Shown here: positions 28,420-36,797 of the stretch, piece by piece | Numbering within the stretch: the stretch's first letter is position 1 | Layout of the letters: every line of letters starts with the position of its first letter | Assembly: GCF_002434505.1 (NCBI RefSeq) | Contig: NZ_DJKE01000012.1 | Coordinates: 735,469 to 799,468 of the forward strand | Direction of reading: 5' to 3' | Source of the DNA: Brevundimonas sp. UBA6550 | Lineage (GTDB): Bacteria > Pseudomonadota > Alphaproteobacteria > Caulobacterales > Caulobacteraceae | DNA length: 64,000 bases | Notes under the pieces: generated by a model | The model's database searches: none | What the model was told of the DNA's origin: nothing | What the model saw: the letters and a program-made list of their open reading frames with translations, nothing else | Translations under genes and position numbers: made by a program

Positions 28420-30663
28420 TCAGCCGCCCGATGGGCCGGTCGAGAAGTCGAACTGTTCGGGCTGACGACGCTGGCCGCCGCCGAAGTTCCAGGTCAGGCC
28501 GACGTAGAAGGCGCGCAGCTTGATCTTCTGCTCGTTCCGCTCGCTGAACAGCGGCGTGTCATAGACGGTCGTGTTGCTGAACGAGTTGAACAGGTCGCGG
28601 CCGGTGAAGTTGAACGACAGGGTGTCGCTGAGCTTTCTGCGATAGCCCAGATTGACCATGCCGCCGGCCTCGCGCGTGCCCTGGGCCAACAGGCTGTCGC
28701 CCTGCCAGAAGCCGCTCAGCTGGACGAAGTCCTTGGTCGTCGGCTGCCAGTTCAGGCTGAGACGGCCGCTGGCCAGCGCAGCCTCGCGGTCGCCGCCGCC
28801 CGCCACGGCCCCGGCGTCGATCTCCTGGCGGAAGACGTTGACGCTGGCGTTGTAGCGCAGGGTCGGGTGCAGGCGGCCGTTGGCCGTCAGCTCCAGGCCG
28901 ATGTCGCGACGCGAGCCCAGGTTCTCGGGCCGGGTCAGCAGCACCCCGCCGCCGATGTCGGTCGCCACGTCGGTGAAGGCCTTGTCGGTGTCGCGCAGAT
29001 AGGCGGTGGCCTGATAGAAGCTCTGGCCCTTGCGCATCTGCCACATGGCCTCGAACGAATCCGTCTCCTGCGGCTGCAGGTCGGGATTGCCCGAGCGCCG
29101 GTTCAACGGATCCTGATAGGAGACGAAGGGGTTCAGCTGGCTGGGCTGGGGCCGCTGGATGCGGCGCGAATAGCTGGCGCGCAGGGTCTGTTCGGGGTTC
29201 AGCTGATACTGCAGGTGGGCGGTCGGATAGGCGCGGAAATAGTCCTGGGACGCCGTGGCCCCGCCGGTCAGATCCTCGATCCTGATGTCGGCCTGCTCCA
29301 GCCGCAGACCCAGCTGGCCCGACAGCTTCTCGCCCAGCGGCCGCTCATAGGTGGTGTAGAGGGCGTGGACGGTCTGGCGCGCCTCGAACCGATTGTTCAG
29401 GGCCGGAACCGGGACCACCGCCGCTTCGGACGGTCCGCGCAGGAAGTCGGTGCGCTGTTCCGGGCGCTGGTCGTTCAGCTCATAGCCCAGGCGCAGCTTG
29501 CCGCCGGTCGACAGGGGGCGGGTATAGGCGCTGGTGAAGCCCCAGTTGACCTGATCGGTGGCGTTGGCGGTGCGTTCGTACAGCGCCTGACCGGCCGGGA
29601 TCAGATAGTTGGTGACGGCCAGGCCCGAGCTGTCGTTGCTGTTCTTGTCATAGCGCAGCTCGTTGGACCATTCGTGGCCCGCGTCGTCGAAGCGGCGCAG
29701 CACACGGGCGGTCGCGCCCCAGTTGGCGAAGTCGAAATCCGAGGCGCCGTCGCGGCGATAGGCGCTGGTCACCGCGCCGCCAGCGTCGCGCGTCTCGAAC
29801 AGGCCGCCGCCCGTGCCGCTTCCGTCGAAGGCGACGCCGCGCAGTTCGCCGGTCAGCTGGGTCTTGTCGTCCAGCTTGTATTCGGCGGTCAGGCGGCCGA
29901 AGGCGCCGTTCTGCTCGGAGGCGATGTCCTGATCCATCCGCGTGGTGGAAACCGTGGCGCCGGTGATCGGATCGCGCTGGTCGCGCTGACGCAGGATGGT
30001 GATGTCGGTGGGATCGGCGCGGTAGCTGAAATCGCCCGACAGGGTCAGACGATCCTTCTGATACGAGCCGCTGAGGCCCGTGTTCCAGCGGCCGTTGTCG
30101 CCGACATTGACCCGCAGCGAGCCGGTGGTCTGGGTTCCCGGCTTGGGCGCCGTGGGCTTGGTGATCAGATTGATGACCCCGCCCGAGCCTTCGGGGCTGT
30201 AGGCGGCGGAGGGATTGGTCATGACCTCGATGCGCGCATACTGGCTGGCCGGCAACTGGATCAGCGCCTGGCCGCGACCGGGGCCGGTCAGGATGCCGGA
30301 CGGGCGGCCGTCGACCAGAATGGTGACATTGGCGTCGCCGCGCAGCGAAACATTGCCTTCCGGGTCCACATCGACGGAGGGCACGTTGCGCAGGGCGTCG
30401 GCCAGGCTGCCGGTCACGGCCTGAAGGTCGTTGGCCAGGCTGTAGCTGATGGAATCGATGGAGGTGCGCACGTCCGCGGCGCGGGCGTTGACCACCACGT
30501 CGCCGACGCTGGCGAGTGCCTTCTGATCAGCGGCGGCCGGCTGGGTTTGGGTCGGGGGCGTTTGGGGACGCGGGGCCTGGCCGGGCGCGGTCTGGGCCAG
30601 GACCGCGCCGGCGGGCAGGGCCAGGACGGCGCCCAGAACGGGCGCGAGTTTGACGATCGACAT
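28420..30663 (-). CDS. TonB-dependent receptor (plug plus outer-membrane beta-barrel family 3)
   Basis: Outer-membrane receptor of 747 aa. The signal peptide ends near residue 24 (AGAVLAQ), a Pro/Gln-rich linker follows, and the plug shows VGDVVVNARAADVRTSIDSISY, SLADALRNVPSVDVDPEGNVSLRGDANVTILVDGRPSG in pieces, IEVMTNPSAAYSPEGSGGVINLI, the signature of the barrel-3 type seen in oligosaccharide and peptide uptake systems. The C-terminus runs past the last strand (YVGLTWNFGGG) to a short polar tail, so the terminal Phe is internal. The ATG at 30663 has AGGGG six bases upstream. The substrate is unknown; it is divergent from the BCCT transporter. Confidence 0.88.
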   Translation of the reverse strand: MSIVKLAPVLGAVLALPAGAVLAQTAPGQAPRPQTPPTQTQPAAADQKALASVGDVVVNARAADVRTSIDSISYSLANDLQAVTGSLADALRNVPSVDVDPEGNVSLRGDANVTILVDGRPSGILTGPGRGQALIQLPASQYARIEVMTNPSAAYSPEGSGGVINLITKPTAPKPGTQTTGSLRVNVGDNGRWNTGLSGSYQKDRLTLSGDFSYRADPTDITILRQRDQRDPITGATVSTTRMDQDIASEQNGAFGRLTAEYKLDDKTQLTGELRGVAFDGSGTGGGLFETRDAGGAVTSAYRRDGASDFDFANWGATARVLRRFDDAGHEWSNELRYDKNSNDSSGLAVTNYLIPAGQALYERTANATDQVNWGFTSAYTRPLSTGGKLRLGYELNDQRPEQRTDFLRGPSEAAVVPVPALNNRFEARQTVHALYTTYERPLGEKLSGQLGLRLEQADIRIEDLTGGATASQDYFRAYPTAHLQYQLNPEQTLRASYSRRIQRPQPSQLNPFVSYQDPLNRRSGNPDLQPQETDSFEAMWQMRKGQSFYQATAYLRDTDKAFTDVATDIGGGVLLTRPENLGSRRDIGLELTANGRLHPTLRYNASVNVFRQEIDAGAVAGGGDREAALASGRLSLNWQPTTKDFVQLSGFWQGDSLLAQGTREAGGMVNLGYRRKLSDTLSFNFTGRDLFNSFSNTTVYDTPLFSERNEQKIKLRAFYVGLTWNFGGGQRRQPEQFDFSTGPSGG

Positions 30664-30808
30664 TGGCATCCCCTGCGGTCGTTTCGCGCCGCTCCTCTCG
30701 CGCAACTATCAGTCGGCGCCCGTGCGCCCGAGTTACATCTTTTTCATCGACAAGGCGGCTGCGTGGCCAAGCTCGGGAACCGTCAGCTTCGCCATACGCT
30801 TTGGGCCG

Positions 30809-32710
30809 ATGCTGACCACAAAGATGAACCCCCGCGTCTTCTGGGGCGCCAGCGCCATCGCGGGCGTCCTGCTGCTGATGACGCTGGTGGCGCCCAATAC
30901 CTCGGACCTGATCTTCGGCCACGCCCAGGCCTGGGTGATCGACACCTTCGGCTGGTTCTACGTCGCGGCCGTGGCGGGTTTTCTGGGCGCCGTCGTCTGG
31001 CTGGCGGTCGGGCCGACCGGGCGGCTGAAGCTGGGGCCGGACGACGCCGAGCCGGACTTCCCCTATCTGTCGTGGCTGGCCATGCTGTTCGCGGCGGGCA
31101 TGGGCATCGGCCTGATGTATTTCGCCGTCGCCGAGCCGGTGCAGCACTATATCGCCCCGCCCGACGAGGCGCCCGGCACGGTCAAGGCCGCGCGCGAGGC
31201 CATGGTCATCACCTTCACCCACTGGGGCGTCCACGCCTGGGCCATCTATGCGGTGGTGGGGCTCAGCCTGGCCTATTTCGCGCACCGCAAGGGCCTGCCC
31301 CTGACCATGCGGTCGGGCCTGTTCCCCCTGCTGGGCAAGCGGATCAATGGGCCGATCGGCGATGCGGTCGACATCTTCGCCATCTGCGGCACCCTGTTCG
31401 GCATCGCCACCTCGCTAGGGCTGGGCGTGGCCCAGATGTCGGCGGGCCTGAACTATGTCTTCGGCATTCCCAATACGGTGCTGATCCAGGTCGGGCTGAT
31501 CGTGGCGGTGATGGGGATCGCGACCCTGTCGGTGCTGTCGGGCGTCGAAAAGGGCGTCCGGCGACTGTCGGAGCTGAACCTGATCCTGGCGGTCTGTCTG
31601 ATGCTGTTCGTCCTGTTCGCGGGGCCGACCCTGTTCCTGCTGCGGGCGCTGGTGCAGAATTTCGGCCTGTATCTGGACCACTTCTTCCAGCGCACCTTCA
31701 CCCTGTACGCCTATGAGCCGCGCGCCTGGATGGCGGACTGGACCCTGTTCTACTGGGCCTGGTGGATCGCCTGGTCGCCGTTCGTGGGCATGTTCATCGC
31801 CCGCATCTCGCGCGGGCGCACGGTGCGCGAATTCGTGGTCGGGGTGCTGCTGGTGCCAACCGGCTTCACCTTCCTGTGGATGACGGTCTTCGGCAATACG
31901 GCCATGGCCTATGACATGGGCCAGGCGGCGGGCGCGATTTCCCAGGCGGTGCAGGCCGATCTGTCCACGGCCATGTTCCACTTCTTCGAACAGCTGCCGG
32001 GGACCCTGTTCACCTCGACCCTGGCGATCCTGCTGGTGGGGGTCTTCTTCGTGACCTCGGCCGATTCAGGGTCTCTGGTGATCGACACCCTCGCCTCGGG
32101 CGGGGCCGACGACACCCCGCGCTGGCAACGGATCTACTGGTGCGTCATGCAGGGGGCGGCGGCGGCCCTGCTGCTGCTGGCCGGCGGCCTGGGGGCCTTG
32201 CAGGCCGCGACCCTGGTGGCCGCCCTGCCCTTCTGCATCATCATGATCCTGTTGGTGTTCGGCCTGTTCCGCCAGATGAACGCCGATCTGACCGGCGAGA
32301 CCCTGACGACCGAGGCCGCGCCCCTGTCGCAACAGCTGAAGCGGATCATGACGCCGGCCAGCCGCAGCGACATCCTGAAGGAGATCGAACGCCAGGGCCT
32401 GCCCGCGCTGGAGACGGTGTACGCCGCCCTGGGCGCCGAGGATTCCGACGCCGAGATCGGTCGCGACGACGCCGCCGCCTGGCTGACGATCCGCCACGCC
32501 GACCGGGTGTTCATGTATCGGCTGGGCGCCCGATCCCGCGCCCGCCCCGCCATCACCCAGCGCGACGCCCCCGTCGGCCGCCGCCCTCTGGAATGGCGCC
32601 TGACCGCCCAGACCGGCGCCGGCGAACGCCCCCACGACATCACCGGCTTCACCCAGAGCCAGATCGTCGCCGACGTCCTGGACAAGCTGCAGGGCTGGCG
32701 ACTGGCGTAA
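30809..32710 (+). CDS. BCCT-family transporter (choline/glycine betaine type)
   Basis: A 633-aa inner-membrane carrier with 12 helices. Family signatures are GMGIGLMYFAVAEP, THWGVHAWAIYAVVGLSLAY and the Trp-rich segment around FYWAWWIAWSPFVGMFIARISRGRTVREF split in two. A cytosolic C-terminal domain of about 130 residues (from NADLTGETL) resembles the osmosensing tail of BetT-like choline transporters. Two starts are close: ATG 30809 (chosen) and ATG 30824. It probably imports choline or betaine for osmoprotection or as nutrient; no bet genes are adjacent. Confidence 0.88.
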   Translation: MLTTKMNPRVFWGASAIAGVLLLMTLVAPNTSDLIFGHAQAWVIDTFGWFYVAAVAGFLGAVVWLAVGPTGRLKLGPDDAEPDFPYLSWLAMLFAAGMGIGLMYFAVAEPVQHYIAPPDEAPGTVKAAREAMVITFTHWGVHAWAIYAVVGLSLAYFAHRKGLPLTMRSGLFPLLGKRINGPIGDAVDIFAICGTLFGIATSLGLGVAQMSAGLNYVFGIPNTVLIQVGLIVAVMGIATLSVLSGVEKGVRRLSELNLILAVCLMLFVLFAGPTLFLLRALVQNFGLYLDHFFQRTFTLYAYEPRAWMADWTLFYWAWWIAWSPFVGMFIARISRGRTVREFVVGVLLVPTGFTFLWMTVFGNTAMAYDMGQAAGAISQAVQADLSTAMFHFFEQLPGTLFTSTLAILLVGVFFVTSADSGSLVIDTLASGGADDTPRWQRIYWCVMQGAAAALLLLAGGLGALQAATLVAALPFCIIMILLVFGLFRQMNADLTGETLTTEAAPLSQQLKRIMTPASRSDILKEIERQGLPALETVYAALGAEDSDAEIGRDDAAAWLTIRHADRVFMYRLGARSRARPAITQRDAPVGRRPLEWRLTAQTGAGERPHDITGFTQSQIVADVLDKLQGWRLA

Positions 32711-32756
32711 GCCGACATGGGGCGCTAGCGTCGCGGGGTCTTCGTCGGAGTTCGCC

Positions 32757-34409
32757 ATGTCCATTCGCCTTTCGCGCCGGTCCCTGTTCGCTTCGGGCGG
32801 CGCAGCAGCGCTGGCGGCGCAGCCGGCGTTCGCCCAAACGGGGGCTCAGACGTCGGCGGCGAACGACGACGCCGCGCTGGCTCAGGCGGTGGACGCCTAT
32901 GTGGCGAAATGCATGGCCGCCTGGCCCGATCAGCCGGCCCTGGGCGTCGCCGTCGTCAAGGACGGGGCGACCATCCTGGCGCGGGGATACGGCGTCAAGG
33001 TGCAGGGCAGGCCGGCGCGGGCAGACGAGCACACCGTGTTCGCCATTGCGTCCAACACCAAGAACGTCACCGCCGCCGCCCTGGCCATTCTGGTCGACGA
33101 GGGCAAGGTGAAATGGGACGAACCCGTCAAAACCTATCTGCCCGACTTCAAACTGTCCGACCCCTATATCGGCGAACACATCACCGTGCGCGACACGCTG
33201 AGCCACCGGGCCGGGTTCGGCCTGGGCGCGGGCGACCTGCTGTTCTGGCCAAACTCGGACCGCACCCGCGCCGAGGTGTTGGCCCAGGCCGCCTTCGTGC
33301 CGATCGAGGACGGGTTCAGGGCGCGCTATCACTACTGCAACCTGATGTTCGTGGTCGCGGGCGCGGTGTTGGAGGCGGTGTCGGGCATGACGTGGGAGGC
33401 CTTTATCCAGACCCGCATCCTGGACAAGGTCGGCATGACCGAGACGGTCCCGCTGGCGCGTCTGGCGGACGCCGGCCGCTCGGCCCTGCCCCACGCCCGC
33501 GTCGGGCCGCCGTTGCGCACCCACGGGCCGATGGTCCAGATCGCCCAGTCCATCGCCGAAGTCTGGAACTGGGATTCGGCGGCGGCGGCGGGCGGCATCT
33601 GCACCACCCCGACCGACTGGGCCAAATGGATCGCCGTGCGCCTGAACGAGGGCAGGCTGCCGGACGGATCGCGGCTGTTCTCCGAAGACGCCGCGCGCGA
33701 GATGTATCGCCCCAACATCATCGTCGGATCGTCGTCGGGGCCGACGGCGGAACTGCCGAACCGCGCCATCGCCTCGACCTACGCCATGGGGCTGCAGGTC
33801 CAGGATTATCGCGGCGAGCGGATCGCCAGCCACGGCGGCGGCTCGCCCGGCGGGATTTCGGCGACGGTGCTGATCCCCGGCCGCAAGACCGGCTTCTGCA
33901 TCTTCTCCAATGCGGAGGAGAGCTTCCTGCTGCGCGCTCTGCGCTCGGGGATTTCCGATCTCTGCATGGGCAAGGTGGACGTCGACTGGATCGCTGATTC
34001 CAAGAAGCTGGAAGAGGAGGGCGAGGCCAAGTCCCAGGCCGCCGCCGTCGAGATCGACGCCAAGCAGCGCGCCGGCGCCCCGCCCGCCATGCCGCTGGAC
34101 GCCTATGCCGGAACCTGGCGCGACCCCTGGTACGGCGACATCCTCATCGAACCGCGCACCGAGGGCCGGGGCCGCAACCGAAAGAGCGGCCTGTGGCTGC
34201 GTTTCACCCACACCCCTGCGCTTCAGGGCTGGCTGGAGCCGTACGACGGCGAGACCTTCCGCACCCGTTTCCCGGACAAGCGCGAGGAGGACGCCTTCGT
34301 CACCTTCGCCATCCAAACGGCCAAGCCCGCGACGGCGACGATGAAGGGGGTCAGCCCCGACATCGACTTCAGCTACGACTATCAGGATCTGCGCCTGACG
34401 CGGGTCTGA
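32757..34409 (+). CDS. Exported serine hydrolase, beta-lactamase/transpeptidase-like, with DUF3471-type tail
   Basis: A 550-aa penicillin-binding-protein-fold hydrolase. The N-terminus has a twin-arginine-like signal (RLSRRSLFASGGAAALAAQPAFA split at the Ala run). Catalytic motifs are SNTK (Ser99, Lys102) and Y193-C-N195; the third motif reads HGG in ASHGGGSPGG. The C-terminal 120 residues (DAYAGTWRDPWYGDILIEP) form the lipocalin-like DUF3471 domain found in Pab87-type peptidases. It probably acts on peptides or D-amino-acid esters in the periplasm; it is not a clear resistance beta-lactamase. Confidence 0.85.
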   Translation: MSIRLSRRSLFASGGAAALAAQPAFAQTGAQTSAANDDAALAQAVDAYVAKCMAAWPDQPALGVAVVKDGATILARGYGVKVQGRPARADEHTVFAIASNTKNVTAAALAILVDEGKVKWDEPVKTYLPDFKLSDPYIGEHITVRDTLSHRAGFGLGAGDLLFWPNSDRTRAEVLAQAAFVPIEDGFRARYHYCNLMFVVAGAVLEAVSGMTWEAFIQTRILDKVGMTETVPLARLADAGRSALPHARVGPPLRTHGPMVQIAQSIAEVWNWDSAAAAGGICTTPTDWAKWIAVRLNEGRLPDGSRLFSEDAAREMYRPNIIVGSSSGPTAELPNRAIASTYAMGLQVQDYRGERIASHGGGSPGGISATVLIPGRKTGFCIFSNAEESFLLRALRSGISDLCMGKVDVDWIADSKKLEEEGEAKSQAAAVEIDAKQRAGAPPAMPLDAYAGTWRDPWYGDILIEPRTEGRGRNRKSGLWLRFTHTPALQGWLEPYDGETFRTRFPDKREEDAFVTFAIQTAKPATATMKGVSPDIDFSYDYQDLRLTRV

Positions 34410-34515
34410 CGCGGGCCTGAGGGTCGCCGGGCGGCCCTGTGACCCAGGGTCGCAAACCCGGAACGGGGCCCGGGAACCAGGCGCTGTCTTCCCATCAATC
34501 CGAAGGGAGACCGTC

Positions 34516-34971
34516 ATGTCCAAGACCCAGAACCCCCGCGCGCTCGACCGCGACGAAGCGCAGATGGTGGAACAGTCCAAGGCCCTGGCCGACCACGGAC
34601 CGGCCGAAATGCGAGACCTGATCGGACGGCTGCGCGCGCGCCGCGACCGGGTGCAACGTCAGATCCGAACCCGGGTCCGCGACGGCCGCGACGGGCCGGA
34701 TACGGGCGCGCGCGACAAGAAGGCGATCCTGACCGAGGCGATCGCCCGCGTCGCCGACGAGATGGCGGCGCGCAAGGACGGCCGATCCGCCGCCGCCAAT
34801 CTGCGCAAGGCCGTGGCGCAAAAGGCTGAGACGCCCCGCTGGACCGGGCCGGACGACCGCACCGCCAACACCGGCCCGGCCGAGACGCCCAACACCAAGA
34901 TCGCCCCGTCCGGCGCCCTTCACGCCGAGGGCATGCGCGCCGCCATCGCCCGCGCGACCGGGGCGCGCTGA
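34516..34971 (+). CDS. Conserved hypothetical charged helical protein
   Basis: A 151-aa, very Arg/Ala/Asp-rich soluble protein with GAAGGGAGACC before the ATG. Predicted mostly helical: DEAQMVEQSKALADHGPAEM, then LIGRLRARRDRVQRQIRTR with heptad-like spacing, then DKKAILTEAIARVADEMAARK. The last 40 residues are disordered (PAETPNTKIAPSG). Similar short proteins occur in Rhizobiales and Caulobacterales; no function is known to me. Confidence 0.65.
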   Translation: MSKTQNPRALDRDEAQMVEQSKALADHGPAEMRDLIGRLRARRDRVQRQIRTRVRDGRDGPDTGARDKKAILTEAIARVADEMAARKDGRSAAANLRKAVAQKAETPRWTGPDDRTANTGPAETPNTKIAPSGALHAEGMRAAIARATGAR

Positions 34972-35022
34972 TCGGCAATGAGGCCCGGCGAGCTTGGTTT
35001 GATCGACATTCGGCTTGATGAC

Positions 35023-35174
35023 GTCATTCCGGGGCCTCCGAAGGACGAACCCGGAACCCAGGAGGCGCGCCTCAGGCTTAAGGCGCGTCTAGCAGTTCAT
35101 GTGAGGCCCTGGGTTGACTGCTGCGCGCCGCCCTTCGGGTCCGGGTTCTTCGCTCCGCTCAGCCCCGGAATGAC
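35023..35174. repeat. Palindromic intergenic element A (13-bp terminal inverted repeats)
   Basis: The ends are GTCATTCCGGGGC (35023-35035) and GCCCCGGAATGAC (35162-35174), a perfect 13-bp inverted pair enclosing about 126 bp. Inside, GAACCCGGAACCCAG and its approximate reverse (CTGGGTT, then GGGTCCGGGTTC) extend the symmetry. There is no ORF. The form matches the long intergenic inverted repeats common in Caulobacterales. Confidence 0.75.
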
Positions 35175-35211
35175 GAACAGGGTAGCCTGTCCGAAAGCAT
35201 GTCGGGCGGAC

Positions 35212-35976
35212 CTAGCGCACGATTTCCAGCAGCTCCAGCTTGGCCTCCTGCTTGGGCCAGGGGACGACCAGGCGCCAGCGGTTCTGGCCGATCCGCTCCA
35301 GCACGCCCAGCTGGTCGCGCTCGGCCGTCTGGCCATAGCGGGGGTAGGTCGCCTCGTCCCCCCAGGCCTGGGCGCCGACATAGACCAGGCGACGGTCCGT
35401 GTCGGGATAGAGCAGCCCCTGCGTCCGCTGCGAGCCGGTGGTCTTGCTCAGGATCAGATCGCCGCCCGGCGTCAACTCGACCGAACAGGCGAACCAGGGA
35501 TAGTCGACATAGGCCAGACCGCCCCCGTCGCGGCTGCCCATCTTGATCGTGCGGCAGCGATAGGTTCCGGGCGCAGGCTGCAGGCGGCCGCTCTGGCCCG
35601 CATTGGGATCGGCCAGCGGCCCCAGGGCCTCCACCTGACGCGAGAACCCGCCCTTCTCGGCCTCGGCGCGGGCCAGCCGCCAGGCCTCGTCCATCCGACC
35701 CAGCGCGGAGGCGTCGGCTGGCTTGGCGACCTTGCGCCAGTCGTCGGTTCCGCCCTGCATGCCGCCGCCTGCCGAGGCGTCAGGCGTCGCGGCCTCCTGC
35801 TGCTGCGGCGTCGCCGTCGCCTCCGGCGCGGCCTGGGGCGGGACGCCGGCGGCGGGCGCGGACACGGCGGGCGAGGTCTCGGCCGGCCCCGCCGGCCGGT
35901 TGTCGCCACAGGCCGCCAGGGCGGCGGACAAGGCTGTCGCCGTGGTCAGGGACAGGATCAACGAGGTGGGGCGCAT
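35212..35976 (-). CDS. DUF4893 lipoprotein (copy 1)
   Basis: A 254-aa exported lipoprotein. Signal peptide with lipobox-like AALAACGDN near residue 22, then a Pro/Ala-rich linker of about 50 residues, then the DUF4893 domain: WRKVAKPADASALGRMDEAW, GTYRCRTIKMGS, YPWFACSVE, TTGSQRTQGLLYPD, RDQLGVLERIGQNRWRLVVPWP. Function unknown. A second DUF4893 gene follows upstream on the same strand, so the pair arose by tandem duplication. Confidence 0.8.
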   Translation of the reverse strand: MRPTSLILSLTTATALSAALAACGDNRPAGPAETSPAVSAPAAGVPPQAAPEATATPQQQEAATPDASAGGGMQGGTDDWRKVAKPADASALGRMDEAWRLARAEAEKGGFSRQVEALGPLADPNAGQSGRLQPAPGTYRCRTIKMGSRDGGGLAYVDYPWFACSVELTPGGDLILSKTTGSQRTQGLLYPDTDRRLVYVGAQAWGDEATYPRYGQTAERDQLGVLERIGQNRWRLVVPWPKQEAKLELLEIVR

Positions 35977-36039
35977 GGACGTCTCCTTCGATTGCGAGGA
36001 AGGAAACGCGGCGGCTGGCCCCCGGTTCAGCCTTGAAGC

Positions 36040-36756
36040 TCAGGCCGAGGGACGGCCGGGGACCAGTTCGATCAGATCCAGGTTCGATTCGTTCTGCGGC
36101 CAGGGCAGGACCAGCCGCCAGCGCGCCTCTCCGATCCGCTCCAGCACCCCGACCAGATCGCGCTCGGGATTGCGGCCATAGGAGTTGGCCGCCGGCTCCT
36201 GGGCCAGGGCCAGCGAACCCAGCATCACCATGTGGCGGTCGTTCTCGGGGAACAGCAGGCCGGACGGGCGCTGCGAGCCGGTCAGTTTGGAGAACTTCAG
36301 CCCGCGCGGCGTCTGTTCGATGCGGCAGGCGAACCAGCCATAGACGACATAGCCCAGCCCGTCCTCGCCGCCCTGCGACCCCAGTTTGACGGTGCGGCAG
36401 CGATAGTCGCCGGGCGGGGGCGTGACGCCGGGCCGGGCGGCCTTGGGCTGGATCAGGTCGCCCAGCCCGTTCAGATCGCCCGATCCGGGCTGGCGATGCG
36501 CCTGCTGCAGGGCCAGAGTCCAGGCGGCGTCCACGCGGCGATAACGGTCGCGGTCGCCCGAGGTGATGACGCCGCGCCAGTCCATCAGGGTCGCCGCGCC
36601 TGGCGCGCCCGTCGATGCGGGCGGCGGAGGCGGCGGAGGCGGCGGCGGCGGGGTCGCGGCGCAGGCGGCCAGGGTCGCCGCCCCGCCCAGCACGGCCAGG
36701 CGCGAGCAGGCGCGGGCGCGAAGACGGGACGAAACCAACCGGACGAACTGACGCAT
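36040..36756 (-). CDS. DUF4893 lipoprotein (copy 2)
   Basis: A 238-aa paralogue of the neighbouring gene. The signal region ends in ATLAACAAT (lipobox-like, Cys near residue 32), followed by a run of eleven prolines and then the DUF4893 domain with GDYRCRTVKLGSQGG, YGWFACRIEQTP, LTGSQRPSGLLFPEN, RDLVGVLERIGEARWRLVLPWP. The poly-Pro run will demand EF-P for translation. The spacer to copy 1 is 63 bp, so the two are probably cotranscribed. Confidence 0.8.
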   Translation of the reverse strand: MRQFVRLVSSRLRARACSRLAVLGGAATLAACAATPPPPPPPPPPPASTGAPGAATLMDWRGVITSGDRDRYRRVDAAWTLALQQAHRQPGSGDLNGLGDLIQPKAARPGVTPPPGDYRCRTVKLGSQGGEDGLGYVVYGWFACRIEQTPRGLKFSKLTGSQRPSGLLFPENDRHMVMLGSLALAQEPAANSYGRNPERDLVGVLERIGEARWRLVLPWPQNESNLDLIELVPGRPSA

Positions 36757-36797
36757 CGAACGCTGACCTTGGGCGGACCTGGGGCGAGATCGGTCCC

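Noticed and set aside
28279..31716. A 1145-codon open plus-strand frame
   Set aside because: It is antisense to the TonB receptor and out of frame with the BCCT gene; no family motifs.
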